Shown here: in pieces, positions 34,366 to 46,402 of the stretch
Numbering within the stretch: position 1 is the first letter of the stretch
Layout of the letters: each line of letters opens with the position of its first letter
Assembly: GCA_021234155.1 (NCBI GenBank)
Contig: JAJEKV010000017.1
Span: 8,433,525 to 8,497,524 of the forward strand
DNA length: 64,000 nt
Direction of reading: 5' to 3'
Source: Isoetes taiwanensis
Lineage: Eukaryota > Streptophyta > Lycopodiopsida > Isoetales > Isoetaceae
Made by a program: the position numbers and the translations under genes
The notes under the pieces: model-generated
The model's database searches: none
What the model saw: only the letters and a program-made list of their open reading frames with translations
What the model was told of the DNA's origin: nothing

Positions 34366-36629
34366 ATAACAGGGGGTTTTTTTTGTGGTTTTATACGGTT
34401 TTTCATATGGTTTTCCTATGATTTTGACGTTGTATTCGTGGAGGCATACTAAATAGTATTTCTAGAGTGCGCCCTTTTTGGTTCGTTGATTTGGGTTGGT
34501 TTTAACAATCCGACGGTGGTTGTTTACCTTGTATCTAATTTTTGGTTAAAGAAAGATGGAAAAAAAATTGCTAGGCATGCAAGGCTCGGTCCACTTTAGG
34601 GTCGATCATTTTAGGGGTTTTAGGGCTCTATGGATTTGCTATGTTCATAGTGTTGTTGTGGGAGACAGATTGAAATGGCTTAAAAGTTCTTGTTGATCCC
34701 CTTCAGAAGTCGGTTCTAGCCTCAGCGTTGATGTTCGATTTGCTTTTCTTGGTTTATCCGTCGCGGATGAAGTGCGCCAGCATTTCATTCTTCTTTTTCC
34801 GCCGAATCGGAGGCGTCATACACCTGCAAAATTATGGGGCAAAGCTTGCTGCGCCAGATCTGTCTGCCAGCACACGCACAGGATGAAGCTCTGGGTCCGC
34901 TCAAGTGTTTCTCTTGAACTGCAGGAAGCTGGTTCAACCGGATCTTTGAAAGCTTGATTATTTCTTGTAGAAAGGTCTTCCAGTATACAGGCTTATTTAC
35001 GATCCGGCAGCATCCTTTCAGGTCTTGGTAAGGCAAGGGTTTGGTGAGGCAAGTGCTTGGAGCGATTTCGAAAGCAGGATTCAGCAACTTCAAGGTCTGT
35101 TCTTTAACTATTTTTTCCATTCGCAGGGCCTTAGGTCTATTTTTACTGGTTCCACGGTTCAGGTGCAGTTGGTGCACTAGGAAAGAAAATGGCAGACCTC
35201 ATAGATCCGGCAGCATCCTTTCAGGTCTGGTAAGGCAAGGGTTTGGTGAGGCAAGGGTTTAGAGCGACTTCGAAAGCAGGATTCGGCAACTTCAAGGTCT
35301 GTTCTTTAACTCTTTTTTCCATCCGCAGGGCCTTAGGTCTATTTTTTTTTGTTCCATGGTTTAGCTGCAGTTGGTGGTGGCAAGAGGGAAAAAAAATGGC
35401 GACCCATATCCCATGAGACCTCATGCCGTAGCCTAGCCATCGAGAGAAACCTCCAACACGTTACCATGCAGAAACCTGCTGGCAGTTTGAATCAAAACGT
35501 TATTGATTGATTCCAAGTTTACACCACCAGAGAAGGTAATCAATTGGCTTCCCTGAATATTAACTCCAGGGGATAATCAGTTTAATGGATGCTCATATAT
35601 TGCAGAAGCAAGAACGCCTCAGTCTTCGTTACCCACAATATTCTGCAGAGCAATTAAAAGGAAACTTCCGATCGAATATAGAAGTAAGTTGGAGCTTCTA
35701 CTAACGCTATCCTTACATTGCTTAATGTGCCAATCTTGTTTCCTCAGTTTTAGCTAACTTCTGCAAACTTCCGCATAATTAACAGGCCAGCAAACACAAT
35801 GAGTATGTCAACTCTATCACTCATTCTGCCTTGAAAGATCTCTTATATAAAGTTCGAATCCTGCTTATAGTTCCATGAACTAAATTGCTGTTGTATATAA
35901 ATGGGCATCCAAGGCTACATTTGTTGCTGAATTTTGCCACCAATATAACTCCATGAATGTAATTTATCCAATTAGTCCGTTGTATGTATTTGAAGTTTTA
36001 AATTCTTATCTGCATCTATTTTTCATATTCCTTGCTAGAAGAACTTGGAATGGCTTTGAAGTTCTTGCTACATATACAGATTGGCTGCCCTCTATTGTGG
36101 ATTATCCAGAACGTAGTGGTTGTTCATGAACACCTCAACCATGAAGGGCTTGGATGTCAAAGTGTGTTGTCTGCAAAAGTCTTGTGACAAAAGTCATGTG
36201 TGTTGTCTGGAAACAAACAGTATGTAATGGAAACAAACAGTATGTACTGAATGCTGCCTTAAGATTACTATAAAATGCGTTTGTGTTTCATTGGCTTGAA
36301 AAATGACTTTCCTTTTTCAGGTATTTAAGCCACCTATGCCATATGCTTATGAATGCTTGCCATGGCGAAATAGGCTTGCATTGACACAAGCACATGTTAC
36401 CATATGCACTAGCATATGCATATGTGCAATTTACAATAGTTTACGTGATTCTTGTATTGCAATATTCAAATTACAGATAATGAATATAATGATTACATAA
36501 AATGTACTCATAGTAGTTTGCAATGGAAATAACTTGTTTGTCTTGATCTTATTGTGTTTTTTAGTAATCAATATTTAGGCCCATAAAGGTTAGGGCCCGA
36601 AGGGCCCAAAATTTTTTTTTATATAACAA
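34366..36629. other. Foreign insert I in E2 RNase H, copy A
   Basis: This DNA separates the end of RNase H from the sequence that resumes it at 49207, so it inserted into pol before the duplication. It has no transposase or RT. A segment of about 195 bp is tandemly repeated (35004-35200 and 35203-35396, both with GATCCGGCAGCATCC). Three blocks look like exons bounded by splice sites: 35608-35684 before GTAAGT, one after TTGCTAG near 36041, and one after TTTTTCAG at 36322. They may be captured pieces of an unidentified gene. Confidence 0.5.
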
Positions 36630-37086
36630 TGAACACACAACTACCATTAACATTATTAACGCAAACCATTGCATTTAACATATTTAAATTAAAATTAAAA
36701 TCCTCCTTAAACCCCCTTTGGTTTGGGTGCATATTCACACGGGGGGTTACTCCGGGCAACGAGAGCTGTCGGATAGGCATATTTGCCCTTTATTCCAAGA
36801 TCTGGACCGTACATAGCGATCCTCGTTTGTGGGGTATGCATGTACAAGTTTTTGTATACTGTATATTAAAATTTGCAAAATACTATAAGGTTTGAGAGAA
36901 CGTACTTAATGGTGTGATTTTGTACATGTATTGTAAATATATTTTTGGAGCTCTCGCTGCCCTACGTAACCCCCCGTGTGAATATGCACCCAAACCAAAG
37001 GGGGTTTAAGGAGGATTTTAATTTTAATTTAAATATGTTAAATGCAATGGTTTGCGTTAATAATGTTAATGGTAGTTGTGTGTTCA
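36630..37086. repeat. Perfect fold-back at the duplication junction
   Basis: Two arms of 121 bases, 36630-36750 and 36966-37086, are perfect inverted copies. They flank a 215-base centre. The arms contain TIR-like sequence plus about 70 bases of outside flank. Sequence then switches directly into the start of copy B. The same centre occurs at 48933-49147 in the opposite orientation. Confidence 0.9.
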
Positions 37087-38147
37087 ATCCAATTGGCCTA
37101 TACCTTCTAGAACCTAGATTCCCCAAAGTGGCGATCCAACAGGGAAATCTAAGTAACCTCGTTCTACATAAGGGAATCCCTATTTGGTCTGTTTTCTCAC
37201 ATAAAGTTAAGACACCTGCTTAGGCAATTTTCTCAACTCCTTGTCACATCCCCAACCACTTTTTGCCCTCTTCTCCACTCAAATGGCACTTACCAGCTTA
37301 CAACGATGCAGATCACATCCGGGAAGTGCTTGTCAAGGAGATGTTTCGTGCTTGTTGAGGAGGTCTTTCAAGTATTCGACTGCACCTTTGATCTTCATGC
37401 AATTTTCCCATAACCCTATCATACACTGACATCATCGCCGAGTATGACCAGCAACTTCAACCTTGAGAAGTGAGCCTCTCAACAAGGGAAAGGAGATGGA
37501 TTTCATTAGAGACAGTCAATCCAGTAATCGGAACCAGCTCCAAGGTTAAGAAACAAGTTTGAAAGAGGACAAGGGACATGCCAGACTATATGACTTGCAC
37601 GGTCCAATGGCGCAGCTACATGTCGTCACAAGTGGCACTATTAATATTTATGCACTTTAATGCCATACAAGGTCGAAGAACCGTCCATACAACCACTTAC
37701 CCTGACACCTTTGGACACGAGGGTAAATCAAGACATGATCCTAGGGCTTGACATTGCTGAGTACCTTCTTCAGGAGACGTCGTCAGATCATTACCACATT
37801 GAGGAGGATTGTGAAGAAGCAGCAGACCAGGACGAAGAGGAAGAAAGAAGGCTAGCAAAAAGAATGCAAAGTTAAATTGAAAGACAGGAACAAAAGGCCA
37901 ATCAAGGCAACAGAGACAGCAATAGTAATCACAACCCTATCATCAATCGTCATCAAAGAGAATAGAATAGAATAGAATAAGTTTTTAGCGTCCACGGAGA
38001 CCAATTGGCCTATGGGACCCAAACAAAAAGCTAGGCAGCAAGCATATTACTGACAGGATTAAAAAACCCCCGCCCTGAAGGGTTTTCGAGGGAAAAACCT
38101 TAGCAGTAATAAGCATGCTGGCACACTGTACAATTGCATAGGACAGT

Positions 38148-40637
38148 TCAAGACCGTCCCGTAGGACACAAACGCGTCCGTGCATCCATAACCTCTTGGA
38201 GGTATGACCCCAGCAAACCCACTGACGCCGTAGTCAATAACTGATGCAACGGCTGGCCAGGCACTAGTAGTCGAACATACCTCTCTCGGATATGGGCAAA
38301 TGCCGGGCAGATCTGGAGGGTATGACACTCATCCTCAATCACGCCCTGGTGGCAACACTGGCAAAGCCTTTGCTCTCGTGCTTCCCGAGCCCAACGCCCT
38401 GTTTCAATGCGGAGGCGATGTGCACCCGTTCGAATGGAAGCTATAAGTCTGCGCTTCTTCATGGGCAGCTGGGTGTACAAGTACTGGTGCGGGCCTCTTG
38501 TGAGCCTAGGATTGACTTGCTGCTGATAGTGTGCCAGCTTAACGTGCGTCAGAGCCTCTGCATCCCAGAGCTTGCGAAGGAAAGTTGCATCTAGGTATTG
38601 TTTAAGTGCCTCGCGATCTTTCTTTGTCCTGACCTGGACGCATCTGTTTGTCTGCACGCCCCAGCGTGAGAACCACTGAGCTTGCTTGTCTTTCCAGCAG
38701 GATTTGAGGCGTTGGGGACCCATCGCTGTGGCCAAAGCAAGATGGGGCAAGCGTGTATCAGCCATAGCGACCACCTTTTGGAAGTAAACGATATGGCGTT
38801 CCAATGCAGCCCGTTGGAGGGGTAGAAAGCCTGTCTCCTGGAGTAGGATCTGGTACGGAACTGTGGACTTCACCCCCAAGGCTCGTGCCAAGAAAGCCTT
38901 CTGCACCTGCTCGAGGTCATTCCATGTGTTGAGGGAGATGACCGGACCCCACACTTCTGCCCCATACAACAGGACCGGCTCAACCAAGGCCCGAAATAAA
39001 TGTGACTGGTGGCCCCAGGCGTACAACTCTGCCTTGTGGCTGTTGTTCTGCATGGCATATAGTGCTTTCCAACCCGCCGTGACCCGCAACCTGATAGCCG
39101 CATCCCAATGGGTGGTAGTTGAGAACTCAATGCCCAAGTACTTGTAGGTTGGAGCCACCTCTACCTCTTGCCCCTGGTAAGTGAAGGTGGGAAGCCTTGG
39201 CTGACGGGACGATGCAACTAGCAGCACCCTAGTTTTGGCCAAGTTCACTCGCATGCCAGTGAAGTGGCAAAAAGTGTCAAGAGCATCCAGGTGACGCTGC
39301 ATGTCCTCTGGAGTATAGGCCATGAGGTTGACATCGTCAGCATATATGAGTTGCCGGATTGTGTGATGCATGAGATGTGCGCCTGCGCCTCCATGCTCAG
39401 AGAGCCAATCTTCCAACTGATCAATATATAGGCCAAAGAGTGTGGGGGAGAGGGGGCAACCCTGACGCACTCCAATGCTACCGACACGGGTTGTGCTCAG
39501 CTGATGTGATAATGGCCCGAGCATGCCTCGCATCACGGCCTATATACCGCGCGATTCTCGCAAGTCGGGGGTCCCCAGCTGTCGCAATCTGTCCCAGAGC
39601 TTGTTGCGGGGTACTGTGTCGAATGCTTTTGCAAAATCAAGGAAACAACAGTACAGGTTCTGCCGGCGATTCCTGCTATCCTCAATTAATGTGCGCAGAG
39701 TGAAGATATGATCAATGGTGGAATGTCTGGGCCGGAAACCTGCCTGTGTAAGAGCTCGCACCTCCGTTTCCTCTGCCCATATTGTCAGCCGCTGCTCAAG
39801 GATGCCAGCCAACAGTTTTGCAAAGAGAGAGCTGACCATGATAGTCCGGTAGTTGGCCGGGCATTGAGGGTCCCCTGCTTTGTAGATGGGCACTACTCTG
39901 CTAGTGGTCCATTGCATAGGGAAGCCTTCTCGCAATGCTTTATTGAATAATGCCGTGAGGACAGGCACCAGTGGAGGCCCAGCCCATTTCAGAAGTTCTG
40001 CCTGCATGCCATCTAAATCTGCTGCCTTCCCATTAGCTAGACGCTGTAGGCCCATGATAACATCCCCTTCTGTGATAACTAGAGCCATGCCTATCTGTGG
40101 AGGGACTGGTGCCCGGCCCCCGAGCGGGTCGTCATACAAATTACAAAGTACCGTACCCATTGCTCCGAGGTAATGTTCCCCGTGGGGGTCGGCAGGCTTG
40201 CTCAAGACCCTTCTCCAGAATGTCCTGGGGTGCCGGTCCAGGAGACCAAACATCTGTTGCTGATGCTCTGCAAGGTATCTGGCCTTCTTGTTCTTGAGAA
40301 AGGAGCGGTATTGACTGATGGCCTGTGGGCGGGAGATGGGATCAGTGACTTGCCGGAGTGTGCGTTTGAGCTCCCGACACTCATCATCAAACCATTTGTT
40401 GCGGGGAAAGGTGGTAGTGCCTGTGGTTCGCCGTGAGCGGCCTCTCCTAAAGCATCTTTCAGCAGCTGCCAGAAGCAGGCGAGTCAGCTCAGCAGATTGC
40501 TCTTGAAGTGTGGGGAGTTGCGCCAGTCCCATGAGATCATGCTCAAGCAATTTGGGCATAGGTCCCCCGCGACGGTCGTAGTCCAGCGGTGGGGCACCCG
40601 GTGTGTTGAGGCAGCAGGTGCACGGGAAGCCTCCCAA
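38148..40637 (-). pseudogene. LINE copy 2 ORF2: reverse transcriptase and zinc finger
   Basis: Two frames in the same phase, split by a TAG at 39540-39542, cover RT. In order they show LQRLANGKAADLDGMQAELL, VVPIYKAGDPQCPANYRTI, LDFAKAFDTVPR, VRQGCPLSPTLFGLYI and QLIYADDVNLMAY, with the catalytic Asp pair present. YKYLGIEF (thumb) follows, and then the C-terminal finger CQCCHQGVIEDECHTLQIC. RT primes on nicked target DNA. Only the one stop interrupts some 830 codons, so decay is recent. The upstream endonuclease is in another frame, overlapping at 40484-40637. Confidence 0.88.
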
Positions 40638-41696
40638 TGGAGATTCATGAAGAGGGGCTGGTGGTCCGAATCTACTTCCTCATCCCGAGTGTCTGTCCCG
40701 ATGGAAAAATGAGTAACCAGGTGCAGATCCCGTTCCTCAACCAGCAGATAATCCACCACACTGGAGCCGCCCCCTTGGTTCTCCTGTCTACAAGTGTAGC
40801 GACTGGAAGACGGCCATTGTGCGAGCCCATTACAAATAACCAGGTCAAAGATACTACCCAGCAACAACAACTGCCTGCCATAGCGCGAAATATGGCTGTC
40901 ATCTGACATCCTTGACCAAGCCACCTCTGCGGGGTTCAACTGCAAGACGTCCTCTGCTAGGGGGTCAAATTTTGGAACTCGCTTTCGGCTCCCGCGTGCA
41001 TTAAAAGTCGCCAAGCAACATAACCGCCCAATTGTTTGTCAGGCCAGTATGTCATCATATAGATCGACATAGGGCTCCAATCGATCCACATCCAAATGAG
41101 TGTGATAGAAGTTGCTCTCGGTATGTGGAAAGTAGCATGCTGCTATGAGGAGAGTGTCGCCACTGTCATGCTGCACGCGCACCCACAAGTAGCGATTATG
41201 CCTGTCTGTTTTGTGCAACGAGACTGAGTGCCTCAAGGTTGCACGGTAGTAGCAAGCAACGCCGCCATGCCCTCGCTTGCCTGTGCACTCATTGAACACC
41301 GAGAAGTGCATATAACCTGGGAGGTCCGGTAATCTGTGCCCTGCATGCTCCCATGTCTCCATGAGGAAAATGAGATCCATATCTGGTGCAATAGAGTTGA
41401 GATTCTTCGCCTCTACGCCGTGGGAAGCCCCGAAGCGGTTCAAGACACCATCCGGAGGCACAGTTCCTATTTGTTGGCATTCGATGTGGATGCTCGATGA
41501 TCCGGCCGATTGCGGGGAGTAGCAGCGCTGGCCGCGGCGCGATCCGGAGCGGCGGGAATAGGGGGTGCGGCGAGGGTAGTGGCAGCGAGTTAAAGAGGAA
41601 TGAGTGGCGGCAGCCGGCGCATTGCATCGGCGACCTCAAAGAACGCGCGGCCTGAAAATGCGGAAGCTTCCGGACAAGGCACGCAGCCCCCGCCAC
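40484..41696 (-). pseudogene. LINE copy 2 ORF2: apurinic-type endonuclease
   Basis: The endonuclease nicks target DNA to start insertion. The N-terminal half (41039-41461) has the catalytic Glu in IFLMETWEH, followed by GKRGHGGVACYYRATL. The C-terminal half (from 41014 down) has ATFNARGS, where the family has GDFNAR. It ends with GGSSVVDYLLVEE and the SDHQPL box that carries the catalytic Asp-His. A frameshift at about 41015-41040 separates the halves. The order and motifs are those of APE-type LINE endonucleases. Confidence 0.82.
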
Positions 41697-42075
41697 GACG
41701 GGCGCCCCGACACAGGCGGTGCCGCCGGCACGGACTCTGTTGCACGGGGTGAGATCTGGTCAACATACTGGGCGGTCCCCTTCAATTGCCTACTCGACGC
41801 AGACGGCCTCACGTACTCGCATGTATGCTAACACGGAAGGTAACAACACGAAGGCGATCCGCGGTATACCGAGTCCCAAAGGCGGCTTGCTCTAGCAATG
41901 TGTACCGCAGTCGGGAATGCCATTCGAGATAGGATCTCATCCTGAATGCGCTTGGCGAGATCTTCTCCTGCCTCCTCCGAGAGTCCGCGTACCACCACGT
42001 TATGACGTCGGCGGCTCTGCTCCTGCTGCTCACTTAGTCGGGGAGCAACATTAGCCGCCCCAAAGGTGGACGCCG

Positions 42076-42402
42076 TTATCGGAGCATGGGCCGCTCCAGC
42101 CGAGGGCGACGTGGTGTGTGAGGTGGAGGAGGTGGTGTTTGTCTGCCTGTTGGGCGACCCATGGGCTGTGGGGCACGTGCGTTTGGCTGTCCCTGTGTTG
42201 CGGCCTCTGCTGCCTGGAGTCGGGAGCCTAGCTCAATTTGGAGCCTCTCGGCCGCTTGGGCCAACTCACTCGGCAAAGGTTGGTGTTCATGTACCTCAGC
42301 ATGGAGGCCACTGCCTTGCTGGGCAATGGTTGCTTTGAGCTCCTGAATCATGCAGCGAATTTTGAGTGTCCTAGGATCTGGCTCATTCTATTGGCGCGCC
42401 AT
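42076..42402 (-). pseudogene. LINE copy 2 ORF1 fragment
   Basis: A frame begins with ATG at the complement of 42400-42402, meets TAG four codons later, then continues with IQELKATIAQQGSGL, homologous to ORF1 of LINE copy 1. A Pro-rich stretch (TPPPPPHTPRRPR) follows. It is much shorter than the 277-codon frame of copy 1. Confidence 0.5.
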
Positions 42403-42419
42403 GGGGCGCCTTGCTACAG

Positions 42420-42815
42420 TGTAAAGAGAGAGAAAGGGTAGGAAAAGGCTAGAGAGAGAAAGTGAGCAAAAGGGGCTAGAGAGGGGGGAAGAAGGCTAGA
42501 GAGATAGTGGACCAAGGGAAAAAAGAGAGACCGAGCAGAGAGGAAAGAGGTAGGAGGAGGCTAGAGAGAGAAAGTGGGCAAAAGGGCTAGAGAGAGAAAG
42601 AGCTAGGCGCTAGAGAGAGAAAGTGAGCAAAAGGGCTAGAGAGAGAAAGAGCTAGGCGCTAGAGAGAGACAGTGAACAAAAGCGCTAGAGAGAGACAGTG
42701 AACAAAAGCGCTAGAGAGAGACTGTACCCAAGGCGCTAGAGAGAGACTGTACCCAAGGCGCTAGAGAGAGACTGTGCACTAGGCGCCAGAGAGAGACTGT
42801 ACCCAAGGTGCTCTG
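42420..42815. repeat. Tandem 25-26-bp monomers at the LINE 5' end
   Basis: Units such as GCGCTAGAGAGAGACTGTAC repeat head to tail up to the insertion edge, more diverged and longer toward the ORF1 side (42420-42600). The position, between insertion edge and ORF1, is that of a LINE 5' UTR or promoter made of monomers. Confidence 0.8.
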
Positions 42816-42822
42816 TGTAGAA

Positions 42823-44870
42823 GAATACCTTTTCATCGACGACATCCTCAAGAGGCCTTATTGTCTAGAGGAAGGGCTAAAAATAGATGAACTATAAGGT
42901 CTAATTGCAGAAGGCCAGTAGATTGACTTCAAAGACTACTCATACTAGGGGTTTCCTTCAGAAGTTATCGAGCGGCATTATTATGGGGGAGAAACAATAT
43001 CAGATATATGAGTTTATCAGACACAGTTTTTAGCATCTCAGAAGAAGAGTTCCAGCACTAGGCTAACATCTATAAATCAGGGAGAAGGCCAAGCACGAAG
43101 CTTCCCTCAGAGACAAGGACAAGATGGGAACGAGGAAGAATTGTCGATCTCGACTATGCTCCTTCTATGCAGAAAGATCATGACGACTTGTTAGGACGGA
43201 AAGTATCAGAGCAGCAAGGCAAAGGCAGGACCCAAGACTGGAAAATCATTTCGCTATTACCTCCCAGCCCTAAGCCAAGGTCACATAGTAGTATTCCACA
43301 AGGAATTCAGCCCAAGGGGGGAAGAAGTCGGTACCCTCTTAAGTGCATTAACAGGGTTTGATAGGCACGCCAAAATAGGGAAAACATAGATCATATCATC
43401 CTGATCAAAAGGTCGGCACTGTACTGCCTAGATTTTGTGCGAGCGCTCAAAGGGAAACACCATTAGCAGTAGTAGCAGCCATAGCACCGGCACTACCAGC
43501 TCCCCAAATGATGTAGGCCCTAGAACAAGGATCATCCTATAATATCCTCAAGAACATCGGCAAAGGCCTCATCATGCGTAAAGACATCAAGCAATTCTTT
43601 AAGTCTAAGTGATGACACCGGGATTAGTCCCTCTAATGTAATTGTGCTACGTTAAATGTCTTGCAAATTATGAATGTATTGATATATCTAATGGAGTTTG
43701 ACTTATATAACTATCATATGGTGAATAGAATCAATACTGTAACATTATAAGTATGTCTTGCCTTGATTTTTTTATGTTCGAATAATAAGCATACGTGATT
43801 AACATTTGCAGCTAGAAACTTTGGTTCGGCTTCACAGGTCCAGGAGAATCAAGAGCCACGATGCAAATGGCAACCTAGAAACTTGTTTGGTAGGTAACCT
43901 GAGGAAGAAGACATATCTGCGGAAGCTACTAACATGCGCCTAGTACAGATGCACAACTAAATGATAGAGCTTGTGCAATGGGCTACCCCACTTATGGGAG
44001 CACAGGAGTATGGATCAATGCCCCTCCACCACTACTCCTTCAGGAGGCAGAACAAGGGGACCAACCAGAACAGGAGCCCGCACCAGTAGCACATGGGAAC
44101 AGGAAAAGGAAGAGAAGAAACAGGAGAAGCCATAGCCCTTCGAAGTTCGGTCCGTAGTAGTCCGTATTGGGTCGAGAAAATGCGCTCGGATAGTGAATCA
44201 GATAGCTTACATGGCAGCAGAAGCTGTAAGGTCGAGGATTATCAGAAAAAGATAGACATCGCCATGAGCAATATTTGGAAAACTCGTAGACATGGCCATT
44301 TCTTAGGAAAGGATAGGTCAGGTATGGAGGCTGAAGTATGGCTTGATGACCGACTCACATAGGTGGAAAGGGTATGCAAAGTCCGTTAAGCTCAAGAAAA
44401 ACAACTATAGGTTTAAGACCTTCAGTAAGGCATTCCGCAAGCATTATGATACAAGTAGGGAAATACAACAATCAAGGGAATTTATCAGTGGCCAAGTACA
44501 CAGAAGAGTTTTAAAGATTGTGATTAAACATGTCAAGGATTACAGTAAGGCAAGCAGTGGATGGCTATATTGAGGGGTTGAACAGTAACATCAGGAGGCT
44601 AGTTCGTGCTATCAATCTTAGTATCGTAGAGGAGGTAGAAGACAAGGCATTGGAGAAGGCACCTCCAGTGCCAGTACAAAAGCAATCTACTTACAACAAA
44701 GGCAAAGCCACGAGTCCAGCAGGCTAGTGCTGGACCAGCAGCACAACAATACCAAGGGAATGAAGATAAGAAGATAGCCTTTAAGGAACAGTAAATAGGA
44801 GGATTTTTTACATGGAAGTCAATGAAGCACTTTTTGGATAGTATTTCTAAGGAGAAGAGGGATGAATGCA
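42823..44870 (+). pseudogene. E2 gag remnant, copy B
   Basis: This continues the gag remnant cut by the LINE; its first part is at 37660-37875. It repeats copy A with the same internal stops. It differs near 44135-44190, where the Ser-rich run of copy A is scrambled by several small changes. Near 44540-44600 a frame change lets DGYIEGLNSNIRRLVRAIN read on into NLSIVEEVEDKALEKAP. Confidence 0.5.
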
Positions 44871-45070
44871 TAAAAGGCTATATTTCAGATGCTTCTAGTC
44901 GGGACAGCACACTCATAATTGCTCTTTTGTGATGTAAGTGACAGTGACAGAGATTGAGGTTTGTAAATCCCCAACGGAGTTGGATGATGAGGACAAGGAG
45001 GAGGCCCGAGACTTTATTAAAGGTGAATGCAGAATCTGTACAGCCATAGAAACAGGAATACATTTTTAAA

Positions 45071-46402
45071 ATGGAGGTCATTGGACCCGATAGCAATGCT
45101 AAGAAAAAGGATGCTCCAGAACAACTGTCGAGGTCAATTGCTAAGTTTATCAAGGAGTTCCACGATATATTTCCAAATGAAATTCGAGAGCTTCTGCCTT
45201 ATAGAGGCATAGAGTGTGAAATCATTCTTGCATCAGATGCAAAGGCAATCAATACGGCTCCATATAGAATGAGCACTCCTGAGCTAACTGAGCTCAAGAA
45301 TCAGTTGAAGGAGTTGTTTAAGCTTGGATTTATTTGGCCAAGTGTGTCACCCCTCGGAGCACCCATTCTCTTCATAAAAAAAGGGTGGAAGTTTAACGTG
45401 TGTAGACTATTGTCAAGTCAACAAGCTAACAATTAAGAACAAGGATGCCTTGTCAAGGATAGATGACTTGATTAACCAGCTCCAAGGAGCTAAAGTTTTC
45501 TCCAAGATAGACCTAAGATTCATGTATTATCAGATAAGGATAGGGGAAGAAGACATCCATAAGACTGCCTCTAGAATGCGGTATACGCACTATGAATTCT
45601 GATAATGCCCTTTGGTCTATCAAATGCTCCCATAACTTTCATGAGCTTAATGAAGAATGCCTTTAGAGACTTTTGGATGAATTTGTTATCATTTTCTTCG
45701 ACAACATCCTCATCTACAACAAGTCAGTGGAGAAGCATATAATCCACTTGAGAAGGGTGTTGGAAAAGTTGAGGAGGCACCGCTTTTTTGGCAAGCTTTT
45801 AGACCATATTGTATCGGCTGAAGGAATCGCCACTGACCCATCCAAGATTGAACCAATAATCGATTGGCCAGCACCAAAGAATATGTCAGAAGTTAGAAGC
45901 TTCTTGCCTTGCAGGGTATTATAGAAATTTGTGAAGGACTTTGCTAAGTGGGCAGCACCACATTTGGACTCAGTGAGCATCAGAAAGTCAAGGATTGGAT
46001 CGCACATTGAATTCCAAATGTTCAAACTTCCTTTGACAAGCTTAAGGAAGCTTTGACCATGTACATCACCATGACTTTACCACCCAAGCAAGGACGAGTT
46101 GGTAGCAACGGACGCGAGTCGGATTGCAATGGGAGGAGTCCTCATGTAAGAAGGTAGAATAGTAGCCTACGGCTCTAAGAAGATGAATGACATCGAACAA
46201 TGCCATCCAACGCATGATTAAGAGCTTCTAGTAGTTGTAAAATCTCTTTCCATATGGAGGCACTACTTGCTTTTGGCAGAAAATTTCAGTTTAACATTGA
46301 TCATCAGAGCCTCCATATACCAAAATGCAACCACTCCTCAACTTGAGGCAGATGGAATTTCTTGAAGGATATGACTTTAAGATAGTCTAATATGTAGCAA
46401 AA
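45071..46402 (+). pseudogene. E2 reverse transcriptase and RNase H, copy B
   Basis: Same content and same inherited defects as copy A, including FFDN at the RT active site. A private small change near 45597-45603 removes the frame that in copy A reads into the [10 protein letters not shown] palm block. RNase H is cut at the same place by insert I. Confidence 0.8.

Larger units (their letters stand above)
29901..36629 (+). repeat. Tandem duplication, copy A
   Basis: Starts at TCAATCCAATTGG and carries the gag, RT/RNase H and insert of E2. The same sequence recurs from 37084 with only scattered substitutions. The first 879 bases align without any gap. Copy A lacks the LINE found in copy B. Confidence 0.9.
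37963..42818 (-). mobile_element. LINE copy 2, 4.86 kb, nearly complete
   Basis: Comparison with copy A of the duplication shows the exact insertion: AGAA is present on both sides (37959-37962 and 42819-42822) and once in copy A. The 3' end, at left, is a short TAGAA repeat instead of poly-A. From right to left it has tandem 5' monomers, an ORF1 fragment, endonuclease, RT and a zinc finger. The RT keeps YADD. Its FAKAFD and VRQGCPLSP motifs look like the RTE/Jockey/CR1 side of LINEs rather than plant L1. A few stops and shifts make it inactive. It is younger than the duplication. Confidence 0.88.
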
